A stretch of 64,000 bases of DNA from Neobacillus sp. CF12. Lineage in GTDB: Bacteria; Bacillota; Bacilli; Bacillales; Cytobacillaceae. The first letter of the stretch is position 1, and every line of letters begins with the position of its first letter. The stretch is taken from NCBI RefSeq assembly GCF_030348765.1, contig NZ_JAUCEU010000007.1, forward strand, positions 2,350,501 through 2,414,500, read 5' to 3'. This document shows positions 35,487 through 44,423 of the stretch, one piece after another. Both the position numbers and the translations under genes were made by a program. The notes under the pieces are model-generated. The model ran no database searches. It saw only the letters and a list, made by a program, of their open reading frames with translations, and was not told where the DNA came from.

Positions 35487-36248
35487 TTAGTTAGATAATG
35501 CAGCTAACCCAGACCAAATACCTAATGAAGTACCAGCAGTAATTCCTCCATCAACAGCAATAGCTTGTCCTGTAATAAATTTTGCATCGTCGGAGCTTAA
35601 GAAGTGAACAAGCGCAGCTACTTCTTCAGGTAAACCATTACGACCAAGTGGTGTAACATAGTTATTAATTGCTTTTTGAGCAGTATTATTTTGCACCATT
35701 GGCGTATCGATTGTTCCAGGACAAATGCAGTTTACGCGAATATTTCGTAAGCTTAACTCTAGTGCAGCAGTTTTTGTTATACCTATAACAGCGTGCTTTG
35801 ATGCAACATATGGTCCATATGTTGGCACTCCTTGTAAACCTGCAACAGATGCAGAATTAATAATTACGCCTCCATCACTTAAGTAAACAGATCCATGTTT
35901 TAGCCCATACAACACACCCATCGTGTTTACTTTAAAAGATACTTCATAATCTACTGATTCAGCATCTGACATCATGCCTATGCCTCTACCGATACCCGCA
36001 TTATTAAAGAGAATATCAATATGACCATATTTCTCAACGGTTTTTTCTAGTAAAAATTGTACTTCATTTTCTATTGAAACATCTGTTTTAATATATAATC
36101 CATCAATTTCTTGAGCTAGTTTTGTTTCGTCTGAAAGATCAGCGACTACAACTGTAGCTCCGGCCTGATAAAAGCGTCTTACAGTAGCGAGCCCAATGCC
36201 TGAACCTCCACCAGTAATTACTGCAACTTTACCTTTAAGTGAAAACAT
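35487..36248 (-). CDS. Short-chain dehydrogenase/reductase
   Basis: This 253-residue classical SDR has TGGGSGIG, an acidic VVADLSD after beta 2 that favours NAD(H), NNAG, Ser in INSASVAG, YVASK and FITGQAIAVDGG. AGGGAGATT precedes the ATG. It lies 70 bases downstream of the other SDR. Its last 25 residues closely match a relic reading frame at 39251-39307 upstream of the cupin gene, so a duplicate once stood there. It probably oxidises an alcohol intermediate of the local pathway. Confidence 0.87.
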   Translation of the reverse strand: MFSLKGKVAVITGGGSGIGLATVRRFYQAGATVVVADLSDETKLAQEIDGLYIKTDVSIENEVQFLLEKTVEKYGHIDILFNNAGIGRGIGMMSDAESVDYEVSFKVNTMGVLYGLKHGSVYLSDGGVIINSASVAGLQGVPTYGPYVASKHAVIGITKTAALELSLRNIRVNCICPGTIDTPMVQNNTAQKAINNYVTPLGRNGLPEEVAALVHFLSSDDAKFITGQAIAVDGGITAGTSLGIWSGLAALSN

Positions 36249-36317
36249 AATATATCAATCTCCCTTTAGAGTGTTTTTTTAAAATATTCAGATATTTAAA
36301 GGCGAAAAAGAAAGATC

Positions 36318-37109
36318 TTAATTGGCAAAACTCTTAATTAAGTTCATTTTTTCTTCATATGGAAGTTTTTCAGCCAATGCTAATTGCTCACTTAATTGTG
36401 GTGGGAAGGCATAAAATATTTCTTTGCTCTCAATTCCTTTAATGTAGTACTCTACTCCTTCTTCAACACTTAATGGATGCAATTTCTGCCCGCCTGCTTT
36501 TAATTCTCCTGTATTTGGATCAATGTTGGAAGCAATCCATAACGGTGTTTTTACTGCTCCAGGTGCAATAGCTGTAAAGGTTAATTCTGGGTAGGATGTT
36601 GGCAACATTTCAGCTAAACGACGTACCCACATTTTTGCTGCTGCATACCCAGGTAAACCCCATAAACCTACAAAAGAAGCCGCAGAAGATGTCATGACAA
36701 TATGTCCTTTTCCTCTAGATTTCATTAACCCTAAAGCTGGAAAAACCGTATTTGCGACACCATTTACACAAATTTTGGTAGCCCACATAATATCTTCAGG
36801 AATTTCTTCTGTTCTGCTTGTACTTCCTGGTCTTTGTCCAGCAGCATTTGCAATAATTAAGTCAAGTGGTCTAATTCCATCGCATTCATATATTACTGTT
36901 TCCATAGCTTCCTCATCCATAACATTCGCAATTTTAGTATGAATGGTAGCTCCAAACTCTTCACATACTTTTTTAGCATTTTCCAAATTTGAAGGATTTA
37001 TATCTATTAAAAATATATGTGCATTTTTATTTTTACTATAATGCTTCGCTACCCCTAAACCTAATCCACTTGCTCCACCTGTAATTAAAATAGATTCATA
37101 ATGACTCAT
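36318..37109 (-). CDS. Short-chain dehydrogenase/reductase
   Basis: This 263-residue SDR has TGGASGLGLG, an acidic Asp at the end of beta 2 (LIDINPS) indicating NAD(H), ANAAG, TSSAASFVG and YAAAK. It is the first gene of the - strand catabolic set and is divergent from a LysR regulator. AGGAGGT precedes the ATG. The gap 37110-37352 contains the imperfect palindrome CTTTGATTAATTAAAG (37174-37189), a possible LysR site. The substrate is unknown. Confidence 0.87.
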   Translation of the reverse strand: MSHYESILITGGASGLGLGVAKHYSKNKNAHIFLIDINPSNLENAKKVCEEFGATIHTKIANVMDEEAMETVIYECDGIRPLDLIIANAAGQRPGSTSRTEEIPEDIMWATKICVNGVANTVFPALGLMKSRGKGHIVMTSSAASFVGLWGLPGYAAAKMWVRRLAEMLPTSYPELTFTAIAPGAVKTPLWIASNIDPNTGELKAGGQKLHPLSVEEGVEYYIKGIESKEIFYAFPPQLSEQLALAEKLPYEEKMNLIKSFAN

Positions 37110-37352
37110 TTTAAACCTCCTTATTAATATTGGTTACACTGAAAACTGGTTATAAAATCCATCCATGCTATCGCTTTGATTAATTAAAGTTTTTAACATA
37201 TCAATGATTTAACCATTCATTCTGAGATAAAAATTAAAAGAAAACGCTTTCCCTCCTTTAAAATTAATATACTTTTCCTTCCGGTTAATATACAGTATAA
37301 ATAAGTGAGACTTAGTTGAATTTTTTTCACCTAAAATCAAAGGAGTGATGAT

Positions 37353-38249
37353 ATGAATTTACTACAATTGGAGTATGTAATTGAGGTTGCTAAAACAAGC
37401 TCACTAATAAAAGCCGCTGAGAATCTTCATATTTCTCCGTCCGGTATTAGTAAAGCCATTTCCAATCTAGAAATGGAACTTCAAATAAAGATTTTTAATC
37501 GTTCGAGATTGGGGGCTGAGCTTACAGAAGAAGGTAAATTTATTGTCAGTAAAGCACAGGAAATTAGACTCAAAGTAGATGATATAACCATTTTTGCGCA
37601 TCAGTGTCTCCATCCCGAAACAGTCAATATATCTATAACTGCCAATACTAACGCTATGTTTATTGTCCCTAGCGCGCTTGTTACATATAAAAAAAATTAT
37701 CCTTATAGTCAAATAGAAATTTTTGAAAAAAAACCACATGCTATCTTGTCTGACGTAAAAACAGATAAGACTGATTTTGGTATTACAATATTTACTGATG
37801 AAATTGTAGCTTCTAATCCAGAATTGGAATTTGAAACAATTCTAGAAGGGGGTACGGTAATTTGTGCAAGCAAAAATTCTCCACTTGCCTTTTTGCAAAA
37901 TATTCAAGTTGAGGACCTAGTTCATCAATCTGTCATTCTTTCGGAAGATCCTATTAGTAACGAGTTTGTAAATGATTTATTTACATATGTTCCTGATATG
38001 AATATATTATTGACAACAAACAATGTGAACGTTATTTCCGAAGCAGTATCAGAGGGATTGGGAATTGTTTTTGCAATGGATTTATTTTTAAACAAGGATA
38101 CTAATATACAAAATGGAAGTATTGTTACAATTCCATTTATGCATCCACATTCACATCGCTTTTCCTTTGGAATCGTTCGATCAAAGCGCAAGAAATTATC
38201 TGAACACGGCAAACAATTTATTAAAGCATTTAAACAAAATCTCCCTTAA
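37353..38249 (+). CDS. LysR-family transcriptional regulator
   Basis: This 298-residue regulator has an N-terminal winged helix-turn-helix (about 1-60: SSLIKAAENLHISPSGISKAISNLE) and a periplasmic-binding-protein-like effector domain. AAAGGAGTGATGAT precedes the ATG. It is transcribed away from the SDR-to-ligase set, the usual geometry for a LysR activator of that set. The effector is probably the pathway substrate or an intermediate. Confidence 0.9.
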   Translation: MNLLQLEYVIEVAKTSSLIKAAENLHISPSGISKAISNLEMELQIKIFNRSRLGAELTEEGKFIVSKAQEIRLKVDDITIFAHQCLHPETVNISITANTNAMFIVPSALVTYKKNYPYSQIEIFEKKPHAILSDVKTDKTDFGITIFTDEIVASNPELEFETILEGGTVICASKNSPLAFLQNIQVEDLVHQSVILSEDPISNEFVNDLFTYVPDMNILLTTNNVNVISEAVSEGLGIVFAMDLFLNKDTNIQNGSIVTIPFMHPHSHRFSFGIVRSKRKKLSEHGKQFIKAFKQNLP

Positions 38250-39250
38250 AATGAAACTTTTTAATAAATATCTTTGAAGTCTTGTTCAACTAACGGATGC
38301 GTTAGTCGAAGTTCATGAGTTGCTTTGCAGCAGCTCTTTTTCTTACGATTAGTAAATGGTCATAAGCGTTCAAAAAGGATCATCTATCAATTGAGATCCT
38401 TTTTTCAATGGCGATTATATACGGTTTCGTACCGAATTCTTTAATGACCTAAAATATGAACAACGGTGTAATGAGGAAGTCTCGAAACACATCTGCATTG
38501 ACTAGATCGTCTAGATTGATGAGTGGTATGGTAAATGGTTTGGAGTCTACCGACTCGATTCATCCGAACAGTTAAATCAGTTGTATGTCCAATTGTTCCT
38601 TGAATGTTTCAATGTTTTTTTGAAGACTTATTGTAAATTTCGTAGGTTCATGATGTATCATTCTTACCTCTAGTCAGACAATACTTTCTTATAATCAGTT
38701 TTCAGCCTAGACTTAGTTGTCTTTGTTCAGATATACATTATATTGATCTAGCATAAGCATTACTCATCTTTTAATTGAAAATTATTCAATTAGCTATCAC
38801 TTTTTTACACTTTATATTGACCTACAGGAAATGTATATTAAATTTAAGGTAGAGAAAGCGAACGTTTCTTCTGATTTACATCTCAGAATTAACGATTATG
38901 CCTACTGGTAGTTCAAAAGATTAATTTATGCGATTACATAGGTTAGATTATAGAAACACTTGAGTTCTTTTTCTACTATGTGCATTGCGAAGTAAATGAT
39001 GTAAAACCATTTAACTTCGCTTTAAGTATGAATTACCTATTATTAGAATTGGAGGTGTAATATATCATTTAATCAAGTCTTCTAAAAAAATGAATAAATT
39101 TTGCAAATTAAGTAATTAGACAATTTACGAAATTAAATTTCAGAAATTTTTAAAAATAAGAATGTAGAGATTGATATATTATGTTTTCACTTAATAAAAA
39201 GTGATACACTTGTTCATTACTTAAGTTAAGCCGATGCTTCAATTTTTAGG
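38250..39250. other. 1-kb gene-free stretch with eroded sequence
   Basis: No intact gene is visible. A terminator-like hairpin AAAAAGGATC/GATCCTTTTT (38371-38404) probably ends the lysR transcript. Short open stretches are interrupted repeatedly and I recognise none of them. A copy of the CTTGTTnAACTAACGGnTGCG element lies at 38281-38301. Confidence 0.5.
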
Positions 39251-39307
39251 GGACAAGCAATTGCAGTTGATTGAGGAATTACTGTTGGTACCTCATTAGG
39301 TGTCTAG
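39251..39307 (+). pseudogene. 3' relic of an SDR gene
   Basis: The + strand reads GQAIAVD, TGA, GITVGTSLGV and TAG. This matches the end of the SDR at 35487-36248 (GQAIAVDGGITAGTSLGI), with the stop replacing a Gly codon. Upstream sequence has lost the rest of the gene. It ends 54 bases before the cupin gene, so an SDR once preceded it. Confidence 0.8.
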
Positions 39308-39361
39308 TTAGATTTACGCATAGAAAGAAACAAAAAATAACAAAATGAAAGAGGGATTTTA

Positions 39362-39817
39362 ATGTCATATCCATTGTTAGAAACAGTTTACATGAACCCA
39401 GAAGAATTACCATGGATTCCATGGGTAGAAGGTGTTGAACTCAAGATTCTTAAAGTTAACCCCATTAACGGTCAATTTTTTACTTTAACAAAAGGTTCAA
39501 AAGGTGCTGTACTACCACCACATTTTCACCACGGCACAGTTATTGTATATACAATTCAAGGTGCATGGCACTATGATGGTGAAGAATGGATTGCTAAAGC
39601 AGGAGATGTTATTTTTGAACCAGCAGGATCACTTCATCAACCATTAATGCTAAGTGAAGAAGATGTTATTATTTTAAGTATTCTAGATGGTTTATTAGAT
39701 TTCCAAGACACTGAAGGTAACACACTTTTCAAACTAAATTGGCTGTCTGCTCTAGATATGTATAAAGAACATTGTGATGTGCATGGATTAGAACTTAAGG
39801 ATTTAACAAAATTTTAA
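39362..39817 (+). CDS. Cupin dioxygenase, 2,4'-dihydroxyacetophenone dioxygenase-like
   Basis: This 151-residue single-domain cupin has metal-binding motifs PPHFHHGTVIVYTIQGAWH and GDVIFEPAGSLHQP, which provide His ligands for Fe(II). The pattern and length match enzymes annotated as 2,4'-dihydroxyacetophenone dioxygenase, which cleave an alpha-hydroxyketone side chain to an aromatic acid and formate. AAAGAGGG precedes the ATG. It is followed by a terminator. With the nearby ligase and SDRs it suggests breakdown of an oxidised aromatic side chain; the exact substrate is inferred. Confidence 0.75.
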   Translation: MSYPLLETVYMNPEELPWIPWVEGVELKILKVNPINGQFFTLTKGSKGAVLPPHFHHGTVIVYTIQGAWHYDGEEWIAKAGDVIFEPAGSLHQPLMLSEEDVIILSILDGLLDFQDTEGNTLFKLNWLSALDMYKEHCDVHGLELKDLTKF

Positions 39818-39927
39818 TTTTTACCTCTTTTGTAACTGCTCTCCCCCCTCTTTTTTATGAGAGGGGAAACTCAATCAATAAATTTAGATAATTATCTTAT
39901 TAAACAAATAACTGGAACTTATAAAAG

Positions 39928-39966
39928 TAAAAAAACAGTGTTCGATCAAATTACTGTTTTTTTTAC
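39928..39966 (+). terminator. Terminator after cupin gene
   Basis: GTAAAAAAACAGT and ACTGTTTTTTTTAC pair around a loop of about 13 bases and end in a T run. Confidence 0.8.
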
Positions 39967-40593
39967 TTTTTCATTTCTAATGACTTTAACAGAAACTGCA
40001 CGAAAGCTTCATGAGCAGGAACAAACACATACTTCCTCAACTTCTAAAATACCATCCCATCCTCCTATGGCTACGGCGTCACCTGAATCGAGGTATTTAC
40101 TTTAGATAAGGACTTGTAGAAGTTATTAAAAATATTCTGGGTTATTTTATGGTTTTAAAACAATACAGAGGGCAAATGAGAGAAGAAGATGTCATGGAAC
40201 AAATTTATTCCGATACGCCTTCTTTTTTACCTCGACAAATGTAAGTTAATAACTTAAATAAATATCCTTCTTCAACACTCCCGCCCACTTAGTACAAAAA
40301 GTCTTTGGGGCCACGAGAAGAGCGAAACGGCACAGATATAATGCCCAATGAAGGGAAGGCTACCAAAAATATTTTGAACCGAAGAAGCAAAGTTCGATGG
40401 GCGTAGGGGAGGGCTAAACTCCTTGAGCACGACCGTTGTTATGCTAAGTTCTTTAGCTTTTTTAGAGTACCGAAGCTCCCTTTATGTGTAGATCCGTAAC
40501 ATCAATTTCAGCTGCTTCCCTCGGAGTTGATAAACCATCAAGCAATTCAGGACAAACTGTTATCGCTGATTGAAATGGAAATATTCTAAGCAT
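39967..40593. other. Gene-poor stretch of 0.6 kb
   Basis: Several short frames are open, for example one + strand frame ending MEQIYSDTPSFLPRQM near 40243 and a - strand frame near 40480-40590 reading ITVCPELLDGLSTPREAAEI. None has a good start and I cannot assign them. They look like relics of deleted genes. Confidence 0.4.
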
Positions 40594-41694
40594 TCAATTG
40601 GCAATTCCAGTTTCAATAACTTCAACTTTGACGTTCGGTATAATTTTAATGGTTTTAAAATCCTTCTCCCAGTTTAGGTTTTTCCATATTTCCGGATAAT
40701 GAGCTTTTATTTTGTATCCAATCCCCAGTGCATCACTGTTAGCATCTTGTAATATAGTAACTACTTTTTGAGCATTTTCTGTTAACTTTTGTGAAAGTTG
40801 TTGGCTAATGTCTCTTTTTTGTTGATTACCCTCTATTACAGAAGATGGAATTTCAGTCAATGTGACCTTAAGTGTAGTATTAACCTTAGCTTTTAATCCG
40901 GTTTTTGTCGGTTGAATTACTATTTTACTTTTACTGTCTTTTACCTTAAAACTAACAGAGTATTGCTTTTCATGCTGTTTGATGGATTCTGAAAAGTAAG
41001 CAAATTTTCCAAATTGATTTGATAGCAACATAAAAAGAGATGCTTTCTGTCCAAGCAAATTATATCCAGTATAATGCTGATCATGAATAAGACTAACCCC
41101 CTTAAGTTCAACATCTCCTTCTTTAGAACGAAACAAATAAGGTATCACAAAATCAGTCCCTGAGGTAAATATGTAGGATATCATTTTCCTAATATTTAAT
41201 TTAGGTACCAATGTTTCCTCTTCTCCTGATTTTATGAGTTGCTCAATATGGTCAGATATAAGTTTTGAACCAACTTTCTTTAAATCTAAAACTTTATTTG
41301 CATCTCCGTTAACAATTGCTATATTTGAATTTATTGCACTATCATAATCTCGAAAGACATAATAAAAGGGATGAAATATATTTTTCCGAGCTAAATCTTC
41401 TCCCAATAAATAGATTCTGACTTTTCCGGTTTTTAATTTACCTGCTACTTGATTACTTATATTTACTGTTCCCTCTTGAATCGTTTTGCTTTTATTGTGG
41501 TAAATTTCATTCATTGGTTCACTACCAGTAGGTGATGGCTTAAGAGCTCTGATCTCCATTGTAACTAAATAATCATCTGATTTTGTAAGGTCGTAGGCAA
41601 CCCCATTGGTAAGAGTGAGCTCTTTTAATAAGTTCAGATCCCAACACCCTGTTAATAAAACTAAACAGAGAAATAAAAAAAATAGTATTTTCAT
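40594..41694 (-). CDS. Spore germination lipoprotein, GerAC/GerKC family
   Basis: This 366-residue lipoprotein has signal peptide LFFLFLCLVLLTGC with lipobox LTGC and the typical GCWDLNLLKELTLTNGVAYD opening of GerC subunits. The C-subunit of nutrient germinant receptors sits on the outer face of the spore inner membrane. Start ATG 41694 overlaps the B-subunit gene by 4 bases. It is the third gene of an A-B-C germinant receptor operon, probably expressed in the forespore under sigma G. Confidence 0.9.
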   Translation of the reverse strand: MKILFFLFLCLVLLTGCWDLNLLKELTLTNGVAYDLTKSDDYLVTMEIRALKPSPTGSEPMNEIYHNKSKTIQEGTVNISNQVAGKLKTGKVRIYLLGEDLARKNIFHPFYYVFRDYDSAINSNIAIVNGDANKVLDLKKVGSKLISDHIEQLIKSGEEETLVPKLNIRKMISYIFTSGTDFVIPYLFRSKEGDVELKGVSLIHDQHYTGYNLLGQKASLFMLLSNQFGKFAYFSESIKQHEKQYSVSFKVKDSKSKIVIQPTKTGLKAKVNTTLKVTLTEIPSSVIEGNQQKRDISQQLSQKLTENAQKVVTILQDANSDALGIGYKIKAHYPEIWKNLNWEKDFKTIKIIPNVKVEVIETGIAN

Positions 41695-42782
41695 ATCTCG
41701 TTCCTTCTTTTCAACTTAAATGAAATAATAGAAATAACCAATAGGAAAAGAGGAATTCCTATTAAAGAAACATAAGCCATCCAATTCAGGAGGCTTTTGA
41801 TCCACTCAAGCTTCTGAGGAGTTGTCAAAAATAATGAAATCATTGTACTTATGATAGGCAAATAATTTGCAGCTTTTATATGATTGCCTTTATGAAATAG
41901 GTGTCCAACACCATGTGAAGCAAAAAAGAGATAGTTAATAACAGAAGTATTAACAGTTGCTACCCAAATAATGATAAGAATGATATCTAGGCGTTCAATT
42001 ATATTCCAATCAAAGGATTTTAATATATATAAAACAGGTTCTTTTAGTGTGCGAAGTTCAAAAGGACTGAAAACAAAAAACATAGACAACACAAAAAATG
42101 TAAGCAAACCTGTAACGAGAATATTAATAAGTGACATTGTTTTAAAAATAGTGGTTGGATTTTCCTTAATTTTGGGGTAGATGACTAGTAAAAATTCATA
42201 TCCAATCATTGGTAAAAAGGCAGCGTTTATCCCTTTGAAAATCCTTGTGAAATTAGTTTGTCCAATCGGAAGAATATTTTCAAATCTCATGTCATTATAA
42301 ACAGTTAGCACTAGAATAATAAGTATAAGAATCAACATAGAGATTAACGTATTATATTTCGCTAAAATTCTTAAGTTTACCCGAGTAAAATAAAGGGTTC
42401 CGCTCAGGGATAACATCATTACCACCCATTTAGGTGTATTAGGAAAAGCCCATTTATATAAAATGGGAGATGCTGCTAGAAAGGAAGCTACAAGTAGAAA
42501 ATAACCCGAATAAAACAAGGAAATTATTTTTCCAAATAATTTCCCTAATACTTTTTCGGAAAAATCAAATATAGTATGATTTGGGAAACGTTTAACCAAT
42601 AACCACAAAATGAAGATAATTATTTGGAAAAGGACACCTGTCAACAATACTGATATCCAACCATCGTATTTAGCAGCGATAAAAGCATGATGAGGTAATT
42701 CTATCTGGCCTACCCCGATTTGAGTTTGAGTAATAAGAAAAAATAATTGGACTTTTGTAATCGTGTCATGATTTTTCTTCAT
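41691..42782 (-). CDS. Spore germination permease, GerAB/GerKB family
   Basis: This 363-residue protein has about ten membrane segments of the amino acid-polyamine-organocation fold, opening KVQLFFLITQTQIGVGQIELP as in GerB subunits. The B-subunit determines germinant recognition. AGAGGATGG precedes the ATG, which lies inside the end of the A-subunit gene. The germinant cannot be predicted. Confidence 0.9.
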   Translation of the reverse strand: MKKNHDTITKVQLFFLITQTQIGVGQIELPHHAFIAAKYDGWISVLLTGVLFQIIIFILWLLVKRFPNHTIFDFSEKVLGKLFGKIISLFYSGYFLLVASFLAASPILYKWAFPNTPKWVVMMLSLSGTLYFTRVNLRILAKYNTLISMLILILIILVLTVYNDMRFENILPIGQTNFTRIFKGINAAFLPMIGYEFLLVIYPKIKENPTTIFKTMSLINILVTGLLTFFVLSMFFVFSPFELRTLKEPVLYILKSFDWNIIERLDIILIIIWVATVNTSVINYLFFASHGVGHLFHKGNHIKAANYLPIISTMISLFLTTPQKLEWIKSLLNWMAYVSLIGIPLFLLVISIISFKLKRRNEI

Positions 42783-44280
42783 TATTTTTCCATCCTCTGG
42801 AATTCCATTCTTGTTTTAACTCTGTGGGCTTTGCATCATTCGATCGATAATCCATAAGATGAAGTGGCGATCGAATAAATATATGTTTTAATCTAGAACC
42901 GTGTTGAACTCCAATAGGCATAAAATATGGTGTTCCAAAGATCTCTAATTTACAAAGATGCATTAACGTTAGAGCTAACAACCAAACAATACCTAAAAAT
43001 CCAAAAATGGAAGCAGCAGCCATCATAAAAAAACCAATGATACGAATTGAGTTGCCTAATTCATGAAATGGTAAAACGAACGATGATATTGCTGTAACTG
43101 CAATAACAATAATCATCATATTAGATACGAGATTTGCCTCTACAACTGCTGTACCAATTACAAGTCCTCCTACCACTCCAATTGTTTGTGTTACCTGAGT
43201 TGGTAACCGAATGGAAGCCTCTCGAATGATTTCCAATATTAAAGCCATAATGATTGCTTCGATAAAAGGTGGAAACGGAATATTTTCTAAAGAACTTTTC
43301 ACTGGAAAAATGAGTTCTTGCGGAATTATTTGATAATGAAAAGATACAATAGCAATATATATAGCTGGAAGAACTAGCGAAATAATAAAGCACCCAATTC
43401 GGATTAAACGTAAAAATGAAGCAATATGCCACCTTACATTATAATCCTCTGGTGTTTGAAAAAATGAAGCTAATGTAACAGGTGTAATGATGGCACTGGA
43501 GCTTCCATTGGACAATATTACCACACGTCCCTCCATTATTTGAGCCACAGCACGATCGACTCTTTCTGTGTCAAGGACTTGCGGAAATGGTGACCAAGGT
43601 TGATCTTCAATAAGTTGTAGAATTTGTGACGTAGATCCAACATAATCAATTTTTATAGACTGAATTCGCTGTTTGACTTTTTGGATTAAATCTTCATTGG
43701 TAAGATGGTTTAAATAAACCAAACAAACTCTTTTTTCCATTGATTCGCCAATTTGAATATATTCAATAGTTAAATTGTAATTTAATACCTCATTTCTTAT
43801 TAAATAAATATTTGTATTTAAATTTTCTACAAACCCAGCTCTTGAACCCTTAAGCATTTTTTCATTTGCTGGTTCTTCCACCGATCGGTCGTTTGTCGCA
43901 ACTACATTCACAATAGTTATAATTGAAGAATTAATTAATAATGCGCAGTGTCCACTTATAATACCTTCTATAATGGTTTTCATTGAAGAAGTTTGTTGTA
44001 TTTGGTCAACCGTTATGATTTGATTTATATTTCCTTCTTTAACAGTTAACAAAGGCTTAATTACTTTATCTTGGAGTTTCTCACTATCCACCATTGGCTC
44101 AATATAAAGTATCAACATGGAATTATTATTAAAATTAACTTCTCGGCATTTAAGATCACCAGTATTATTTAATAGATTAGTTATTCTATTTTTGTTTCTC
44201 TCTAAAGATTCTGAAGCTTCTTCATCGGTAAGGTATTTTTGATAAGGATAAAGATTTTTTTGGGACAAAAATAATTCCAC
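42766..44280 (-). CDS. Spore germination protein, GerAA/GerKA family
   Basis: This 504-residue A-subunit has an N-terminal soluble domain (about 1-285) with GHCALLIN and the conserved TERVDRAVAQIMEGRVVIL segment. About five membrane segments (290-440) include REASIRLPTQVTQTIGVVGGLVIG. A C-terminal cytoplasmic tail follows. It is the first gene of the operon and overlaps the B gene by 17 bases. This is a complete three-gene germinant receptor and shows the organism forms spores. Confidence 0.92.
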   Translation of the reverse strand: MELFLSQKNLYPYQKYLTDEEASESLERNKNRITNLLNNTGDLKCREVNFNNNSMLILYIEPMVDSEKLQDKVIKPLLTVKEGNINQIITVDQIQQTSSMKTIIEGIISGHCALLINSSIITIVNVVATNDRSVEEPANEKMLKGSRAGFVENLNTNIYLIRNEVLNYNLTIEYIQIGESMEKRVCLVYLNHLTNEDLIQKVKQRIQSIKIDYVGSTSQILQLIEDQPWSPFPQVLDTERVDRAVAQIMEGRVVILSNGSSSAIITPVTLASFFQTPEDYNVRWHIASFLRLIRIGCFIISLVLPAIYIAIVSFHYQIIPQELIFPVKSSLENIPFPPFIEAIIMALILEIIREASIRLPTQVTQTIGVVGGLVIGTAVVEANLVSNMMIIVIAVTAISSFVLPFHELGNSIRIIGFFMMAAASIFGFLGIVWLLALTLMHLCKLEIFGTPYFMPIGVQHGSRLKHIFIRSPLHLMDYRSNDAKPTELKQEWNSRGWKNNEEKS

Positions 44281-44374
44281 CCTTTCGATACTAAAGCTTT
44301 ATATTCCATATTCTTCCCTTAACCTAAAATAATATGAAATCCATTTAGATAAAGAAATATATTTCCTTTTCTAA

Positions 44375-44412
44375 AATAAAAAAGAGAAACTCCCTAGTCG
44401 GCGAGTTCCTCT
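44375..44412 (-). terminator. Terminator of second DUF1254 gene
   Basis: On the - strand AGAGGAACTC and GAGTTTCTCT form a 10-bp stem with one G-U and run into TTTTTTATTTT. It lies just past the stop codon. Confidence 0.85.
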
Positions 44413-44423
44413 CATGAATATAA

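Noticed and set aside
39272-39274. In-frame TGA in the SDR relic as a further Sec codon
   Set aside because: It replaces a Gly codon in VDGG, there is no start or intact gene upstream, and the region is clearly decayed.
39857-40105. 82-residue + strand ORF after the cupin gene
   Set aside because: It spans a strong terminator hairpin, lacks a ribosome site and has low-complexity content; probably spurious.
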